Shown here piece after piece: positions 20,492-30,033 of a stretch of DNA of 64,000 bases (position 1 is its first letter; every line of letters starts with the position of its first letter). A model generated the notes under the pieces. The model was not told the DNA's origin, did not search any database, and was given only the letters and a program-made list of their open reading frames with translations. Both the position numbers and the translations under genes were made by a program. Source of the DNA: Betaproteobacteria bacterium Ga0077540 (GTDB lineage: Bacteria > Pseudomonadota > Gammaproteobacteria > Burkholderiales > Methylophilaceae). Location: positions 1-64,000 of the forward strand of contig LNEP01000015.1 of assembly GCA_001464125.1 (NCBI GenBank). Reading direction: 5' to 3'.

Positions 20492-22561
20492 GTGATGACC
20501 CTGTTCCCTTGGCAATCAATATTGCTAACCCCACTACTTTTACTGGCCAATATGCCGATAACGAGCGTTGCGAATAGCGAAGAGTCGATTACCCTGGATA
20601 CGATTGCCGTGATTGGTAACTACGACAACGGCATAGGTACATCAGATACAGCCAGTGAAGGGATAGTGACTAGAAAACTCATCGAAAACAGGCCAGCGCT
20701 ACGAACAGGCGAACTACTGGAATTTGTTCCCAACTTAATCGTCTCCCAACACAGCGGTAACGGCAAAGCCAATCAATATTACCTGCGTGGCTTTAACTTA
20801 GACCACGGCACGGACTTTGCCACTTTTGTAGATGGTGTACCGGTCAATATGCGCACACATGCGCATGGTCAAGGGTATACCGATTTAAACTTTTTAATCC
20901 CCGAGCTGGTGCAGGAGATTAAATATAAAAAGGGCCCATATTTTGCGGAGCTAGGTGATTTTGCCTCAGCCGGTGCTGCGCAGATGCAACTGGTCAATCA
21001 ACTTCCAAAGGGGCTTGCCTCAGTCACATTTGGCAGTTATGACTACCAGCGCTACCTCCTAGCCAACTCATCCGAAATTGCGGATGGTAATCTGCTATAC
21101 GGCTTAGAAATCAACCGCAACAATGGTCCTTGGCAAAATGAAGAAAATCTAAAAAAACTCAGTGGAGTGTTTCGTTATTCCGGAGGTACTGCGCTAGATG
21201 GTTTTAATATCACGGCGATGGCCTACCACAATCAATGGGATGCCACAGACCAGATTCCCTTGCGGGCGTTGCAATCAAACGCCTTGAATCGCTTTGGCAC
21301 CATAGATGCCACTGATGGTGGCGAATCTTCACGCTACAGCATCAGTGCAGCGCGGTACCAACATAATAGTGCAGGCGTATTTGAGGCAAATGTCTACGCG
21401 CTACGTTCAAAGTTAGACCTTTACAGTAATTTCACTTATTTTCTTAATAACCCAGTTGATGGCGACCAATTCAACCAGAACGAGCATCGCACCACTCTGG
21501 GCTTTAATGTTGCCAAAACATGGTTTAACGATATGTTTGGTTTGCCGATGCAAAATAAAATTGGGCTACAAACGCGCTACGATGATTTGTCACCAGTGGC
21601 TTTGTTTAATACGGTAGCCACCCAACGCACATCACTGATACGCTCGGATAAAGTGAGAGAGTTGAGTCATGGTTTGTTTGCTGAGAACAGTACGCAATGG
21701 CATGAAAAGTTCAGGTCTGTTCTTGGCATGCGTTATGACGAATATGATTTTGATGTGGATAGCAGCATTACAGACAATTCTGGCCATGCAAAAGACCATA
21801 TTACCTCACCCAAGTTATCCCTTATTTTTGGGCCTTGGGTTGGCACAGAGTTTTTTATTAACTACGGTCAAGGCTTTCACAGCAATGATGCCAGGGGCAC
21901 AACTCAGAAAGTGTTGCCGAACGGCGACCCTGCCGCTTCCGTTACGCTGCTGGCTGCTTCCAGAGGCAGCGAAATCGGCATACGAACTGAAATTATTCCA
22001 AACCTGCAGAGCTCGCTCGCCTTTTGGCAATTACATTTAGACTCTGAGTTGCTCTATATTGGGGATGCCGGAGAGACTGAGCCGACCAGAGCAAGCAAAC
22101 GTAAAGGCATTGAGTGGAGCAATCATTACATTGCCAATGACTGGCTATTGTTTGATTTTGATTTGGCTTTATCTCAAGCAAGATACAGGAGTAATGACGG
22201 CTCTGGCAGATACATTCCTGGGTCGCTGGGTCGGGTGATTGCTTTTGGCGCATCGTTCAACAACCTTAACCAATGGTCTGGCGCTCTACAACTGCGACAT
22301 TTTGGGCCAAGGCCATTAGTGGAAAACAATAGTGTGCGCTCCAACTCGACTACTGTGGCCTATGCGCGTGTTGGCTATCAGTTCACAGCAAGCACCAAGC
22401 TGACCTTGGATGTGTTTAACCTGTTTAATCGAAAACAGAGCGATATTGATTACTTTTATACATCACGCTTGAATGGGGAGGCTGCTGAAGGGGTAGATGA
22501 TATTCACTTTCACCCTGTGGAGCCGATAACTGCGCGCTTAACTTTGAGCCATCAGTTTTAA
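20492..22561 (+). CDS. TonB-dependent outer-membrane receptor (ligand unknown)
   Basis: Signal peptide, TonB box-like LDTIAVIG, plug NQYYLRGFNLDHGTDFATFVDGVPVN, C-terminal aromatic residue. Confidence 0.9.
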   Translation: MMTLFPWQSILLTPLLLLANMPITSVANSEESITLDTIAVIGNYDNGIGTSDTASEGIVTRKLIENRPALRTGELLEFVPNLIVSQHSGNGKANQYYLRGFNLDHGTDFATFVDGVPVNMRTHAHGQGYTDLNFLIPELVQEIKYKKGPYFAELGDFASAGAAQMQLVNQLPKGLASVTFGSYDYQRYLLANSSEIADGNLLYGLEINRNNGPWQNEENLKKLSGVFRYSGGTALDGFNITAMAYHNQWDATDQIPLRALQSNALNRFGTIDATDGGESSRYSISAARYQHNSAGVFEANVYALRSKLDLYSNFTYFLNNPVDGDQFNQNEHRTTLGFNVAKTWFNDMFGLPMQNKIGLQTRYDDLSPVALFNTVATQRTSLIRSDKVRELSHGLFAENSTQWHEKFRSVLGMRYDEYDFDVDSSITDNSGHAKDHITSPKLSLIFGPWVGTEFFINYGQGFHSNDARGTTQKVLPNGDPAASVTLLAASRGSEIGIRTEIIPNLQSSLAFWQLHLDSELLYIGDAGETEPTRASKRKGIEWSNHYIANDWLLFDFDLALSQARYRSNDGSGRYIPGSLGRVIAFGASFNNLNQWSGALQLRHFGPRPLVENNSVRSNSTTVAYARVGYQFTASTKLTLDVFNLFNRKQSDIDYFYTSRLNGEAAEGVDDIHFHPVEPITARLTLSHQF

Positions 22562-22615
22562 AGATGATGTGTTTAGGTGGTTGTGCCAGTACTTCAAACA
22601 ATCCCTGTTGAGATT

Positions 22616-22692
22616 TGGCGGAGTGGACGGGGCTCGAACCCGCGACCCCCGGCGTGACAGGCCGGTATTCTAACCAACTGAACTACCACTCC
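22616..22692 (-). tRNA. tRNA-Asp(GTC)
   Basis: Complement GGAGTGGTAGTTCAGTTGGTTAGAATACCGGCCTGTCACGCCGGGGGTCGCGGGTTCGAGCCCCGTCCACTCCGCCA folds as a cloverleaf; GTC anticodon; CCA encoded. Confidence 0.97.
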
Positions 22693-22741
22693 TGGTATTG
22701 TTTGGATCACAACTTTTGCTTACAACTTGCTAACAAGCGTC

Positions 22742-22817
22742 TGGTGGGTGCTAACGGGGTCGAACCGCTGACATTCGCCTTGTAAGGGCGACGCTCTACC
22801 AACTGAGCTAAGCACCC
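22742..22817 (-). tRNA. tRNA-Val(TAC)
   Basis: Complement GGGTGCTTAGCTCAGTTGGTAGAGCGTCGCCCTTACAAGGCGAATGTCAGCGGTTCGACCCCGTTAGCACCCACCA; TAC anticodon. Confidence 0.97.
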
Positions 22818-22838
22818 TGCCTTACTTGCTGGGCGCGA

Positions 22839-22866
22839 ATTTTACATCAGTTTGCTTAGGAAGCAA
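22839..22866 (-). promoter_or_regulatory. Candidate tRNA-Val/tRNA-Asp promoter TTGCTT-N16-TAAAAT
   Basis: Upstream of the tRNA-Val 5' end; same 16-bp spacer and GC-rich GCGC discriminator as the rrn promoters. Confidence 0.55.
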
Positions 22867-23006
22867 CAAAAATCTGTGTAAATTTTATATTTATTTTTTT
22901 ATCTAGGATGAAGTCACCCAGTGGACAGGCGAAAGTGCATTAAAAATAGATGCATTAAAAACAGACGAAAACCATTAGGCGTTACGATCTGTGCAAATAG
23001 CCTGAG

Positions 23007-23843
23007 TTACTGCTGGGCTTGTTGAGCTTGTTGAAGCAGTGATGCCGAATGCGCTTTGGCATGCTGAAAGACAGGCGCCCCCTGCTGATTGACCACGACA
23101 TTGGACACCATACCCTCTTCACCACCGCCGATACGCATGCCGCTCACCGGGCTAGCGCCGCGGTAATCTAAACCCACCGCCAGACGTACATGGGTTTCAT
23201 TGGCGCGATACCCATTGGAGATATCCAAGCTTTGCCATTGATTGTTTAACCACACGTCCACCCAAGCGTGCGTCTGCATGAGGCTACCATCTTCGGTGAA
23301 TAAATACCCGCTGACATAACGAGCCGGATTACCTAAGCTTCTACAGCAGCTAATAAATACATGGGCATGGTCTTGGCAAACGCCCTGCCCCAAGTCAAAC
23401 GCCTCGCTCGCTGTGGTATCGACCTTGGTAGCACCTTTGATGTAAGCCATTTTGTCACGCAAGGCCAGCATCATGTCTTCAATCGGTCGATTGGCAAACT
23501 GACTGGCAAAGGCAATGATGGCCTCATTAGGGGATGTCAGCTCTGTTTCACGCAAATAGATCGGCATGGGTAAAGCCTGATGCTGTGTTAAATCGGCAAC
23601 ACCTGTTTCCACCTCGCCCGACACCGCGATTAGTAACTCATGATGTGGATTATCGATCACCAGCGTATGCGCAGTGTTGCCAAACGTATCTTGAAATTCA
23701 TGCAACTGACCATTCACTTTGATATCCCAATGGCGCACATGCTGGCCAAAGCCATTCTGTGGCGTGAGGCGTAACTGCTGAATGGTGTAGGTCACCATCT
23801 CGCTATATACATATTGTGTTTGGTGCTGAATATTGAGACGCAT
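23007..23843 (-). CDS. Transglutaminase-like cysteine peptidase (COG1305 type), Anbu-associated
   Basis: GVCQDHAHVFISCCRSLGNPARYVSGY (Cys), THAWVDVWL (His), SLDISNG (Asp) triad. Confidence 0.9.
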   Translation of the reverse strand: MRLNIQHQTQYVYSEMVTYTIQQLRLTPQNGFGQHVRHWDIKVNGQLHEFQDTFGNTAHTLVIDNPHHELLIAVSGEVETGVADLTQHQALPMPIYLRETELTSPNEAIIAFASQFANRPIEDMMLALRDKMAYIKGATKVDTTASEAFDLGQGVCQDHAHVFISCCRSLGNPARYVSGYLFTEDGSLMQTHAWVDVWLNNQWQSLDISNGYRANETHVRLAVGLDYRGASPVSGMRIGGGEEGMVSNVVVNQQGAPVFQHAKAHSASLLQQAQQAQQ

Positions 23844-23865
23844 AATGCTAGCTACTTTACACCTA

Positions 23866-24810
23866 TTAAACCGTTGCGCTCAAGAAACTACGCTGAATTT
23901 CTTCACCCAATACATGATTAGAATGAATAAAGCTCTCCAAAAACTCATGCAGTCCATGCTGAAAAATGTCCTGCATTTTGCCGTAATGCAACTTGGCATG
24001 CAGTTCACCCGCCAAACGCTTGGTCTCACTTTGGCGATTGGCCGCCACCTGTTCAATAATCGGCATAATCTCATCATAACAAGCATGGAGCGAGCGTGGC
24101 ATATCATGTCTCAACACCAAGAGTTCTGAGACACGTACCGGGTCAATCGCATCGCTATAGATTTTTTGATAGGCCTGAAAAGCGGATACCGAGCGCAAGA
24201 CTGCACTCCACTCGTAATAGTCGACTGTACCGCCCATTTGGTGCTGCACAGGCATCAGAAAATCGTATTTGATATTGAGTAAGCGCGCCGTGTTATCGGC
24301 ACGCTCAATAAACGTGCCTAAACGTACAAAGCTAAAGGCTTCGTCGCGCAACATGGTGCCAAAACAGACACCTCTAAATAGGTGCGAACGTGATTTGACC
24401 CAATCGCAAAATTCACTTAAACCTTCTACTGTTAAATCTTTACGCAGAAACTGATCAAACTCTAACCACAAGGCGTTGATATTTTCCCAAGTCTCAGTGG
24501 TCATGGTCACCCGCACTGCACGGGCGTTTTCACGTGCACTGCGCAACGCACTGTAAATACTGGACGGGTTGTTGCTGTCCATGGTCAGGTACTGAATCAC
24601 ATTTTTAGCATTTGGCTTGCCATAGTCACGCTCAAATGCCTCAATATTGCTGGTAATTTCCACTGCGGCCTGCCATAAATCCGCATCGTTACCAGTAGCG
24701 CTGGGCACTAGCGACATGTTGTAGGTCACATCCAACACGCGTGCAGCGTTTTCGGCACGCTCAATATAACGCGCCATCCAATAGAGATGATCTGCTGTAC
24801 GACTTAACAT
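23866..24810 (-). CDS. Alpha-E domain protein (COG2307 type)
   Basis: MLSRTADHLYWMARYIERAENAARVLDV signature; 7-bp overlap with the ATP-grasp gene. Confidence 0.9.
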   Translation of the reverse strand: MLSRTADHLYWMARYIERAENAARVLDVTYNMSLVPSATGNDADLWQAAVEITSNIEAFERDYGKPNAKNVIQYLTMDSNNPSSIYSALRSARENARAVRVTMTTETWENINALWLEFDQFLRKDLTVEGLSEFCDWVKSRSHLFRGVCFGTMLRDEAFSFVRLGTFIERADNTARLLNIKYDFLMPVQHQMGGTVDYYEWSAVLRSVSAFQAYQKIYSDAIDPVRVSELLVLRHDMPRSLHACYDEIMPIIEQVAANRQSETKRLAGELHAKLHYGKMQDIFQHGLHEFLESFIHSNHVLGEEIQRSFLSATV

Positions 24811-26291
24811 GCCACTTCTTCTTTCTTGATTGCTTGGCTGGTATTGGTAGGTTTTTCTGCAGCGGTGTCATCACGCTCTAACACCCAAGTATCCTTGGTA
24901 CCACCGCCTTGTGACGAGTTAACCACCAGTGAGCCTTCTTTGAGCGCGACTCGGCACAACCCACCTGGCACTACACTCACGGTTTTGCCGGACAGTACAA
25001 AGGGGCGTAAATCCACATGGCGTGGCGCAATTCCCTGCTCTACCAAGGTTGGGCAAGTAGAGAGCGCCAGCGTAGGCTGGGCGATATAGCTGGAAGGTTT
25101 GGATAAAATACGTAGCTTAAATTCCGCCAGCTCTTGCTTGGTGGCGGCAGGGCCCACCAACATGCCATAGCCGCCAGAGCCCTGCACCTCTTTCACCACT
25201 AACTCATCTAGATGGTCGAGCACATAAGCCAAATCATCTTCTTTGCTCAGCTCATAGGTAGGCACGTTTTGCAGGATGGGCTCTTCACCCAAGTAGAATT
25301 TAATCATTTGCGGTACGTAAATATAGGTGGCTTTGTCATCTGCCGCACCGGTACCCACGGCATTGGCCAGGGTGACACCGCCGTTACGATACACCGACAG
25401 TAAGCCCGGCACACCCAACATCGAATCCGGTTTAAACACCAGCGGATCCAAAAAGTCATCATCAATGCGGCGATAAATCACATCCACACGCCTTGGGCCT
25501 TGTGTGGTGCGCATATACACGGCGTTATTGCGCACGAATAGATCTTGCCCCTCAACCAGCTCGATCCCCATTTGCTGCGCTAAAAACGCATGCTCAAAAT
25601 AAGCGCTGTTATAAGCACCCGGGGACAGCAACACCACAGTAGGGTCTTGCACTCCAGATTGGGCCACTGAGCGTAAATTATTCAGCAACACCTGCGGATA
25701 ATGCTCGACTGGAGCTACGGAGTATTGCCTGAATAAATCCGGAAACAGGCGCATCATCATTTTGCGGTTTTCCAGCATGTAAGACACACCGGAGGGTGTG
25801 CGCAGATTGTCTTCTAGCACATAAAACTGTGATTCGCTGGTACGCACCAAATCCACTCCGGCAATATGCGCGTAAATCTGATTGGGCACGTCTACACCAA
25901 ACATCTCCGGACGATATTGCGGATTGCTTAAAATGGTGTAGGGCACAATGCCGGCCTGAATGATTTCTTGTTTGTGATAAATATCGTGCAAGAACATGTT
26001 GAGCGCTCGCACGCGTTGTATCACCCCCGCAGACAAATGTGCCCACTCCTTGCTGGAAATGAGCCGAGGAATCACATCGAAAGGAATCAGCCGCTCTGCG
26101 CCATCGGCATCGCCATAGACATTAAAGGTAATCCCCACGCGGCGAAACAACAATTCGGCTTCTGCACGTTTGGCTGCCAATTGATGCGTAGGTACATTTT
26201 TTAACCAACGTTGATAGGCTTTATAAATGGCACGTGCATCCCCCACTTTAGCCTGCATTTCATCAAAAAACTTATCGACAGTATCTGACAT
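24804..26291 (-). CDS. Circularly permuted ATP-grasp type 2 protein (COG2308 type); start set at the ATG 26289-26291 after the sigma-54 element
   Basis: EDNLRTPSGVSYMLENR, VDVIYRRIDDDFLDPL, VVKEVQGSGGYGMLVGP. Confidence 0.9.
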   Translation of the reverse strand: MSDTVDKFFDEMQAKVGDARAIYKAYQRWLKNVPTHQLAAKRAEAELLFRRVGITFNVYGDADGAERLIPFDVIPRLISSKEWAHLSAGVIQRVRALNMFLHDIYHKQEIIQAGIVPYTILSNPQYRPEMFGVDVPNQIYAHIAGVDLVRTSESQFYVLEDNLRTPSGVSYMLENRKMMMRLFPDLFRQYSVAPVEHYPQVLLNNLRSVAQSGVQDPTVVLLSPGAYNSAYFEHAFLAQQMGIELVEGQDLFVRNNAVYMRTTQGPRRVDVIYRRIDDDFLDPLVFKPDSMLGVPGLLSVYRNGGVTLANAVGTGAADDKATYIYVPQMIKFYLGEEPILQNVPTYELSKEDDLAYVLDHLDELVVKEVQGSGGYGMLVGPAATKQELAEFKLRILSKPSSYIAQPTLALSTCPTLVEQGIAPRHVDLRPFVLSGKTVSVVPGGLCRVALKEGSLVVNSSQGGGTKDTWVLERDDTAAEKPTNTSQAIKKEEVAC

Positions 26292-26324
26292 ACTTTTAAT
26301 CTTTCTATAGTTAATGAGATTAAA

Positions 26325-26340
26325 AGCAAACTGCATACCA
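26325..26340 (-). promoter_or_regulatory. Sigma-54 (RpoN) -24/-12 promoter of the ATP-grasp/alpha-E/transglutaminase operon
   Basis: Complement TGGTATGCAGTTTGCT: exact GG-N10-GC; matches TGGYAYR-N4-TTGCW; about 35 bp upstream of the ATG. Confidence 0.75.
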
Positions 26341-26400
26341 GTTTAAATATTCTTTTAAATCAGATGCTTATAAATCAGTTTCGGCCATGAGGATAATAAT

Positions 26401-26417
26401 AGCACCAAAAAGGTGCA
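26401..26417. promoter_or_regulatory. NtrC-like enhancer dyad AGCACC-AAAAA-GGTGCA
   Basis: Compare the enterobacterial NtrC site TGCACC-N5-GGTGCA; 11 of 12 arm positions match; lies 60 bp upstream of the sigma-54 element. Confidence 0.6.
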
Positions 26418-26470
26418 TTAAATGCATTTGGTTTCAAACGCCCATGATTGAACGCACAAAAAACATGCGT

Positions 26471-27334
26471 TTATTCAATATTTTGGATTTGCTCTCGCAT
26501 TTGTTCAATCAGCACCTTGAGTTGCATGGAGATTTGTGTGGTCTCAATCGCCACAGATTTAGAGCCCAACGTGTTGGCTTCACGGTTCATCTCTTGCATG
26601 AGGAAATCCAGTTTTTTACCTACCGCTCCGCCTTTGGCAAGAATATGGCTGACTTCACGCACATGTGCGTCCAAGCGAGAAAGCTCCTCATCCACATCAA
26701 TGCGTTGAGCATACAATACAATCTCTTGGCGCACGCGTTCATCATCTGCCAGCATGGCTTCTTGTAGTTTGGCAGTGAGTTTATCCTGATAGGCTTGAAT
26801 CAATTGTGGCAGCATCGGTTTTACCTTAACCACCAAGGCGTTAATCTCAGTTAAACGCGCCAATATCATTTCTTTAAGCTTCTCGCCCTCACGTTGACGT
26901 GCACCAATTAAATTATCTAACACATCGCTGAGTGTTTTTTTAATGGTGGCCTCTAGGGCTTCCTGATCTAACTGTGGTGCTTGCGTCACACCCGGCATGC
27001 GTAATATTTCTAATAGATCCACCGCTTGGACTGTCGGGAAATATTGCGAAACCGCCTGAATACTCTGTGCAATTTGCTGCACGGCTTGGTGATTGATGGC
27101 CGCAAATTGAACAGCCGCATTGTCTTGCTTTAAAAAGACACGACAATCGACTTTGCCACGGCCAAGCTTGGTTTGTATCTGCTCACGTATGGTATTTTCA
27201 AACACACGCAAGTGATCATCCAATTTTAATTGCAGTTCAAGGTAGCGATGGTTGACCGAACGTATCTCTATTGTCAACGCGCCATTAGGGGTGGTTTGCT
27301 CATGCGAGGCATAACCTGTCATGCTTAAAATCAT
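26471..27334 (-). CDS. yicC: YicC family endoribonuclease-like protein
   Basis: MILSMTGYASHE start; C-terminal FLMQEMNREANTLGSKS. Confidence 0.94.
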   Translation of the reverse strand: MILSMTGYASHEQTTPNGALTIEIRSVNHRYLELQLKLDDHLRVFENTIREQIQTKLGRGKVDCRVFLKQDNAAVQFAAINHQAVQQIAQSIQAVSQYFPTVQAVDLLEILRMPGVTQAPQLDQEALEATIKKTLSDVLDNLIGARQREGEKLKEMILARLTEINALVVKVKPMLPQLIQAYQDKLTAKLQEAMLADDERVRQEIVLYAQRIDVDEELSRLDAHVREVSHILAKGGAVGKKLDFLMQEMNREANTLGSKSVAIETTQISMQLKVLIEQMREQIQNIE

Positions 27335-27437
27335 AGGGCTTACTCTTTTCTAATCGACAACAATTGTATCAAATGCCTCTGTTAATATGAGAAAATATAA
27401 ATACTCATATAACGGTTTGCGTTCACCCTAATTTTTA

Positions 27438-28382
27438 ATGGCCATCACCAACAAAAATCAAGCGCTTGAGATTGGCTTTAAGTTACAAGATTACACCATC
27501 ACCAAAGTGCTGAGCTCTGGCGGTTTTAGTTTTGTGTATTTGGCGCATGACCCTAACAAAAAAGTAGTGGCCATCAAAGAATATATGCCCACCGGTTTAG
27601 CATTGCGCAATAAAGGCGCGACCGTGCAACTGGACGATCATGGCGACTCTGCTGTATTCAAACAAGGCCTTAAAAGCTTTTTTGAAGAGGGTTTATCGCT
27701 CGCCAAAATTGACCATAAAAACATTGTGCGCGTACTGAATTTTTTCAGAGCCAACAATACAGTGTACATGGTGATGAAGTATGAGCGCGGCAAATCACTG
27801 CAAGAATATATACTGGCGCACGAGAATCCTATTTCGGAAAATTTTGTGCGTCGCGTATTTGCTGAATTGCTGAATGGCTTACGCGAGGTGCATACCCATA
27901 AATTACTGCACCTAGATATTAAGCCGGCCAATATTTATATCCGTTTGGATGGCTCGCCGGTGCTGCTGGATTTTGGTTCGGCTAGACAAACCTTGTCTGA
28001 GGCCAAATCGAATATTCCTTTAAGTTATACACCAGGGTTTGCCCCACCGGAGCAATACTACAGTCGTCAGAACTTAGGCCCTTGGAGCGACATCTACAGC
28101 ATAGGCGCCAGCATGTATGCCTGCTTGTACCGCGCCACACCACAAGCGTCTAATCTACGCGTGACTAAAGATAATTTGGAACCCGCTAAATCATTAGGAA
28201 ACAAAATTTATTCAGAAGAGTTACTGGTGCTGATTGATGAGTGTCTTAAGCTAGACCATTTAGCACGACCACAAAGTGTATTTTCATTGCAAAAACAAAT
28301 CATGGCGCTTAGCCCTGCGCCAGAAGGCACAAGAAGTAGTATTGTTAACAAAATCAAAAAAGTATTGAACACACCACTATGA
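27438..28382 (+). CDS. Hanks-type serine/threonine protein kinase
   Basis: HLDIKPANIYI catalytic loop, LLDFGSARQ, APPEQY. Confidence 0.93.
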   Translation: MAITNKNQALEIGFKLQDYTITKVLSSGGFSFVYLAHDPNKKVVAIKEYMPTGLALRNKGATVQLDDHGDSAVFKQGLKSFFEEGLSLAKIDHKNIVRVLNFFRANNTVYMVMKYERGKSLQEYILAHENPISENFVRRVFAELLNGLREVHTHKLLHLDIKPANIYIRLDGSPVLLDFGSARQTLSEAKSNIPLSYTPGFAPPEQYYSRQNLGPWSDIYSIGASMYACLYRATPQASNLRVTKDNLEPAKSLGNKIYSEELLVLIDECLKLDHLARPQSVFSLQKQIMALSPAPEGTRSSIVNKIKKVLNTPL

Positions 28383-29299
28383 AATTTACGATTTATCAAA
28401 GCAGTCGACAAGGGCCTCGTGCGTACAATCAGGATCGCTTGGCGTACTCCTACAGCAAAGACGCGCTACTGATGGTATTGGCTGACGGGATGGGTGGTCA
28501 TCGACACGGCGAAGTGGCTGCGCAATTGGCGGTTAAAACCCTGACCGAGGCCTTTCAACGTTTAGCCTTGCCAACCTTACCTAGCCCGGCTAAATTTTTG
28601 ACAGACCATATTCAGCAAATCCATGACATGATTGAAAACAAGCGTCAGATGGATGATTTGATTGAATCACCCCGCACGACTATTGTGGCGGCAATCATCC
28701 AGCGCAACACCTTGTACTGCGCGCACGTGGGCGATTCCAGACTTTATCATTTTAGAGACGGCCATTTGCTGTTTAGAACCGAAGACCATTCAATTGTGCA
28801 ATCCATGTATCGCAAGGGATTAATTAACAAAGAAGAAATGGCCACACACCCTTACCGTAATAAAATTTATAATTGCTTGGGCGGCGATAATATTCCACAG
28901 ATTGATTTGGCCGACCGCCATGAGCTGATGGATGGGGACATTATCTTGCTATGCACGGATGGCATTTGGAATGTGATTGATGACCGTGAAATTAAGAATA
29001 TCTTAGTCTCCGGCGTGATTGATGAAACCGTCGTGCATTTGCTAGACACGGCAGAGAAAAACAGCGACCACACAGGCGACAACATGAGTGCGATTGGCTT
29101 GCAATGGGGTGACCGTCAACAAAACCCTCAAGCGGTGTCCACCATCACCATGCCGTTGGATCAGACCACCACCATCATGAACCCAACCACACAGCCTGCT
29201 AAATTAAGTGACAATGCTCCTGATGACCTCACCGATGAGGACATTGAAAAAACCATTGCCGAAATTCAAGCAGCTTTAACCAGACCCAAAGCCTTTTAA
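28379..29299 (+). CDS. PP2C-family protein phosphatase
   Basis: [43 protein letters not shown] overlap with the kinase. Confidence 0.93.
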   Translation: MKFTIYQSSRQGPRAYNQDRLAYSYSKDALLMVLADGMGGHRHGEVAAQLAVKTLTEAFQRLALPTLPSPAKFLTDHIQQIHDMIENKRQMDDLIESPRTTIVAAIIQRNTLYCAHVGDSRLYHFRDGHLLFRTEDHSIVQSMYRKGLINKEEMATHPYRNKIYNCLGGDNIPQIDLADRHELMDGDIILLCTDGIWNVIDDREIKNILVSGVIDETVVHLLDTAEKNSDHTGDNMSAIGLQWGDRQQNPQAVSTITMPLDQTTTIMNPTTQPAKLSDNAPDDLTDEDIEKTIAEIQAALTRPKAF

Positions 29300-29301
29300 T
29301 A

Positions 29302-30033
29302 ATGAGCCTATCCATGAGACCAAGCCAACGTGCCAATAATGCACTCAGACCCGTAGAAATTATTCGCCATTACACCAAACACGCAGAAGGTTCGGTGCTA
29401 GTGAAATTTGGTGATACCCATGTCATCTGCACTGCCAGCGTGGAAGAAAAAGTCCCCGGCTTTTTAAAAGGCAAAAATCAAGGCTGGGTGACGGCTGAGT
29501 ATGGCATGTTGCCCCGCTCCACCGGTAGTCGTATGGATAGAGAAGCGGCCAAAGGTAAACAATCGGGACGCACACAAGAGATTCAGCGCCTGATTGGTCG
29601 CAGTCTACGCGCTGTGATTGATTTAGAAAAACTGGGCGAGCGTACCATCCATTTTGATTGTGACGTGATTCAAGCCGATGGCGGCACCCGAACTGCCAGC
29701 ATCACAGGTGCCTATGTGGCCTTACAGGATGCAATTACCGTGCTACTTAAACAGGGCTTGATTACAAACTCACCACTTAAAGATACAGTGGCGGCCATTT
29801 CCGTAGGCGTTTACAAAGGCGAGCCGGTGTTGGATTTGGATTATATTGAGGACTCCGATTGCGATACCGATATGAACGTAGTCATGACTGGTTCAGGTGG
29901 GTTCGTGGAAATTCAAGGCACTGCCGAAGGTGAACCTTTTAGCCGTGACACCATGAACGCCATGATTGGGTTAGCGGTTGAGGGCATTCAAGCGTTGACT
30001 GTCATGCAATTGAAAGCATTGAGCACACCCTAA
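29302..30033 (+). CDS. rph: Ribonuclease PH
   Basis: [48 protein letters not shown]. Confidence 0.97.
   Translation: MSLSMRPSQRANNALRPVEIIRHYTKHAEGSVLVKFGDTHVICTASVEEKVPGFLKGKNQGWVTAEYGMLPRSTGSRMDREAAKGKQSGRTQEIQRLIGRSLRAVIDLEKLGERTIHFDCDVIQADGGTRTASITGAYVALQDAITVLLKQGLITNSPLKDTVAAISVGVYKGEPVLDLDYIEDSDCDTDMNVVMTGSGGFVEIQGTAEGEPFSRDTMNAMIGLAVEGIQALTVMQLKALSTP

Noticed and set aside
25678-26046. 122-aa minus-strand ORF in another frame of the ATP-grasp gene
   Set aside because: Same-strand alternate frame, no domain, while the ATP-grasp frame carries clear motifs.
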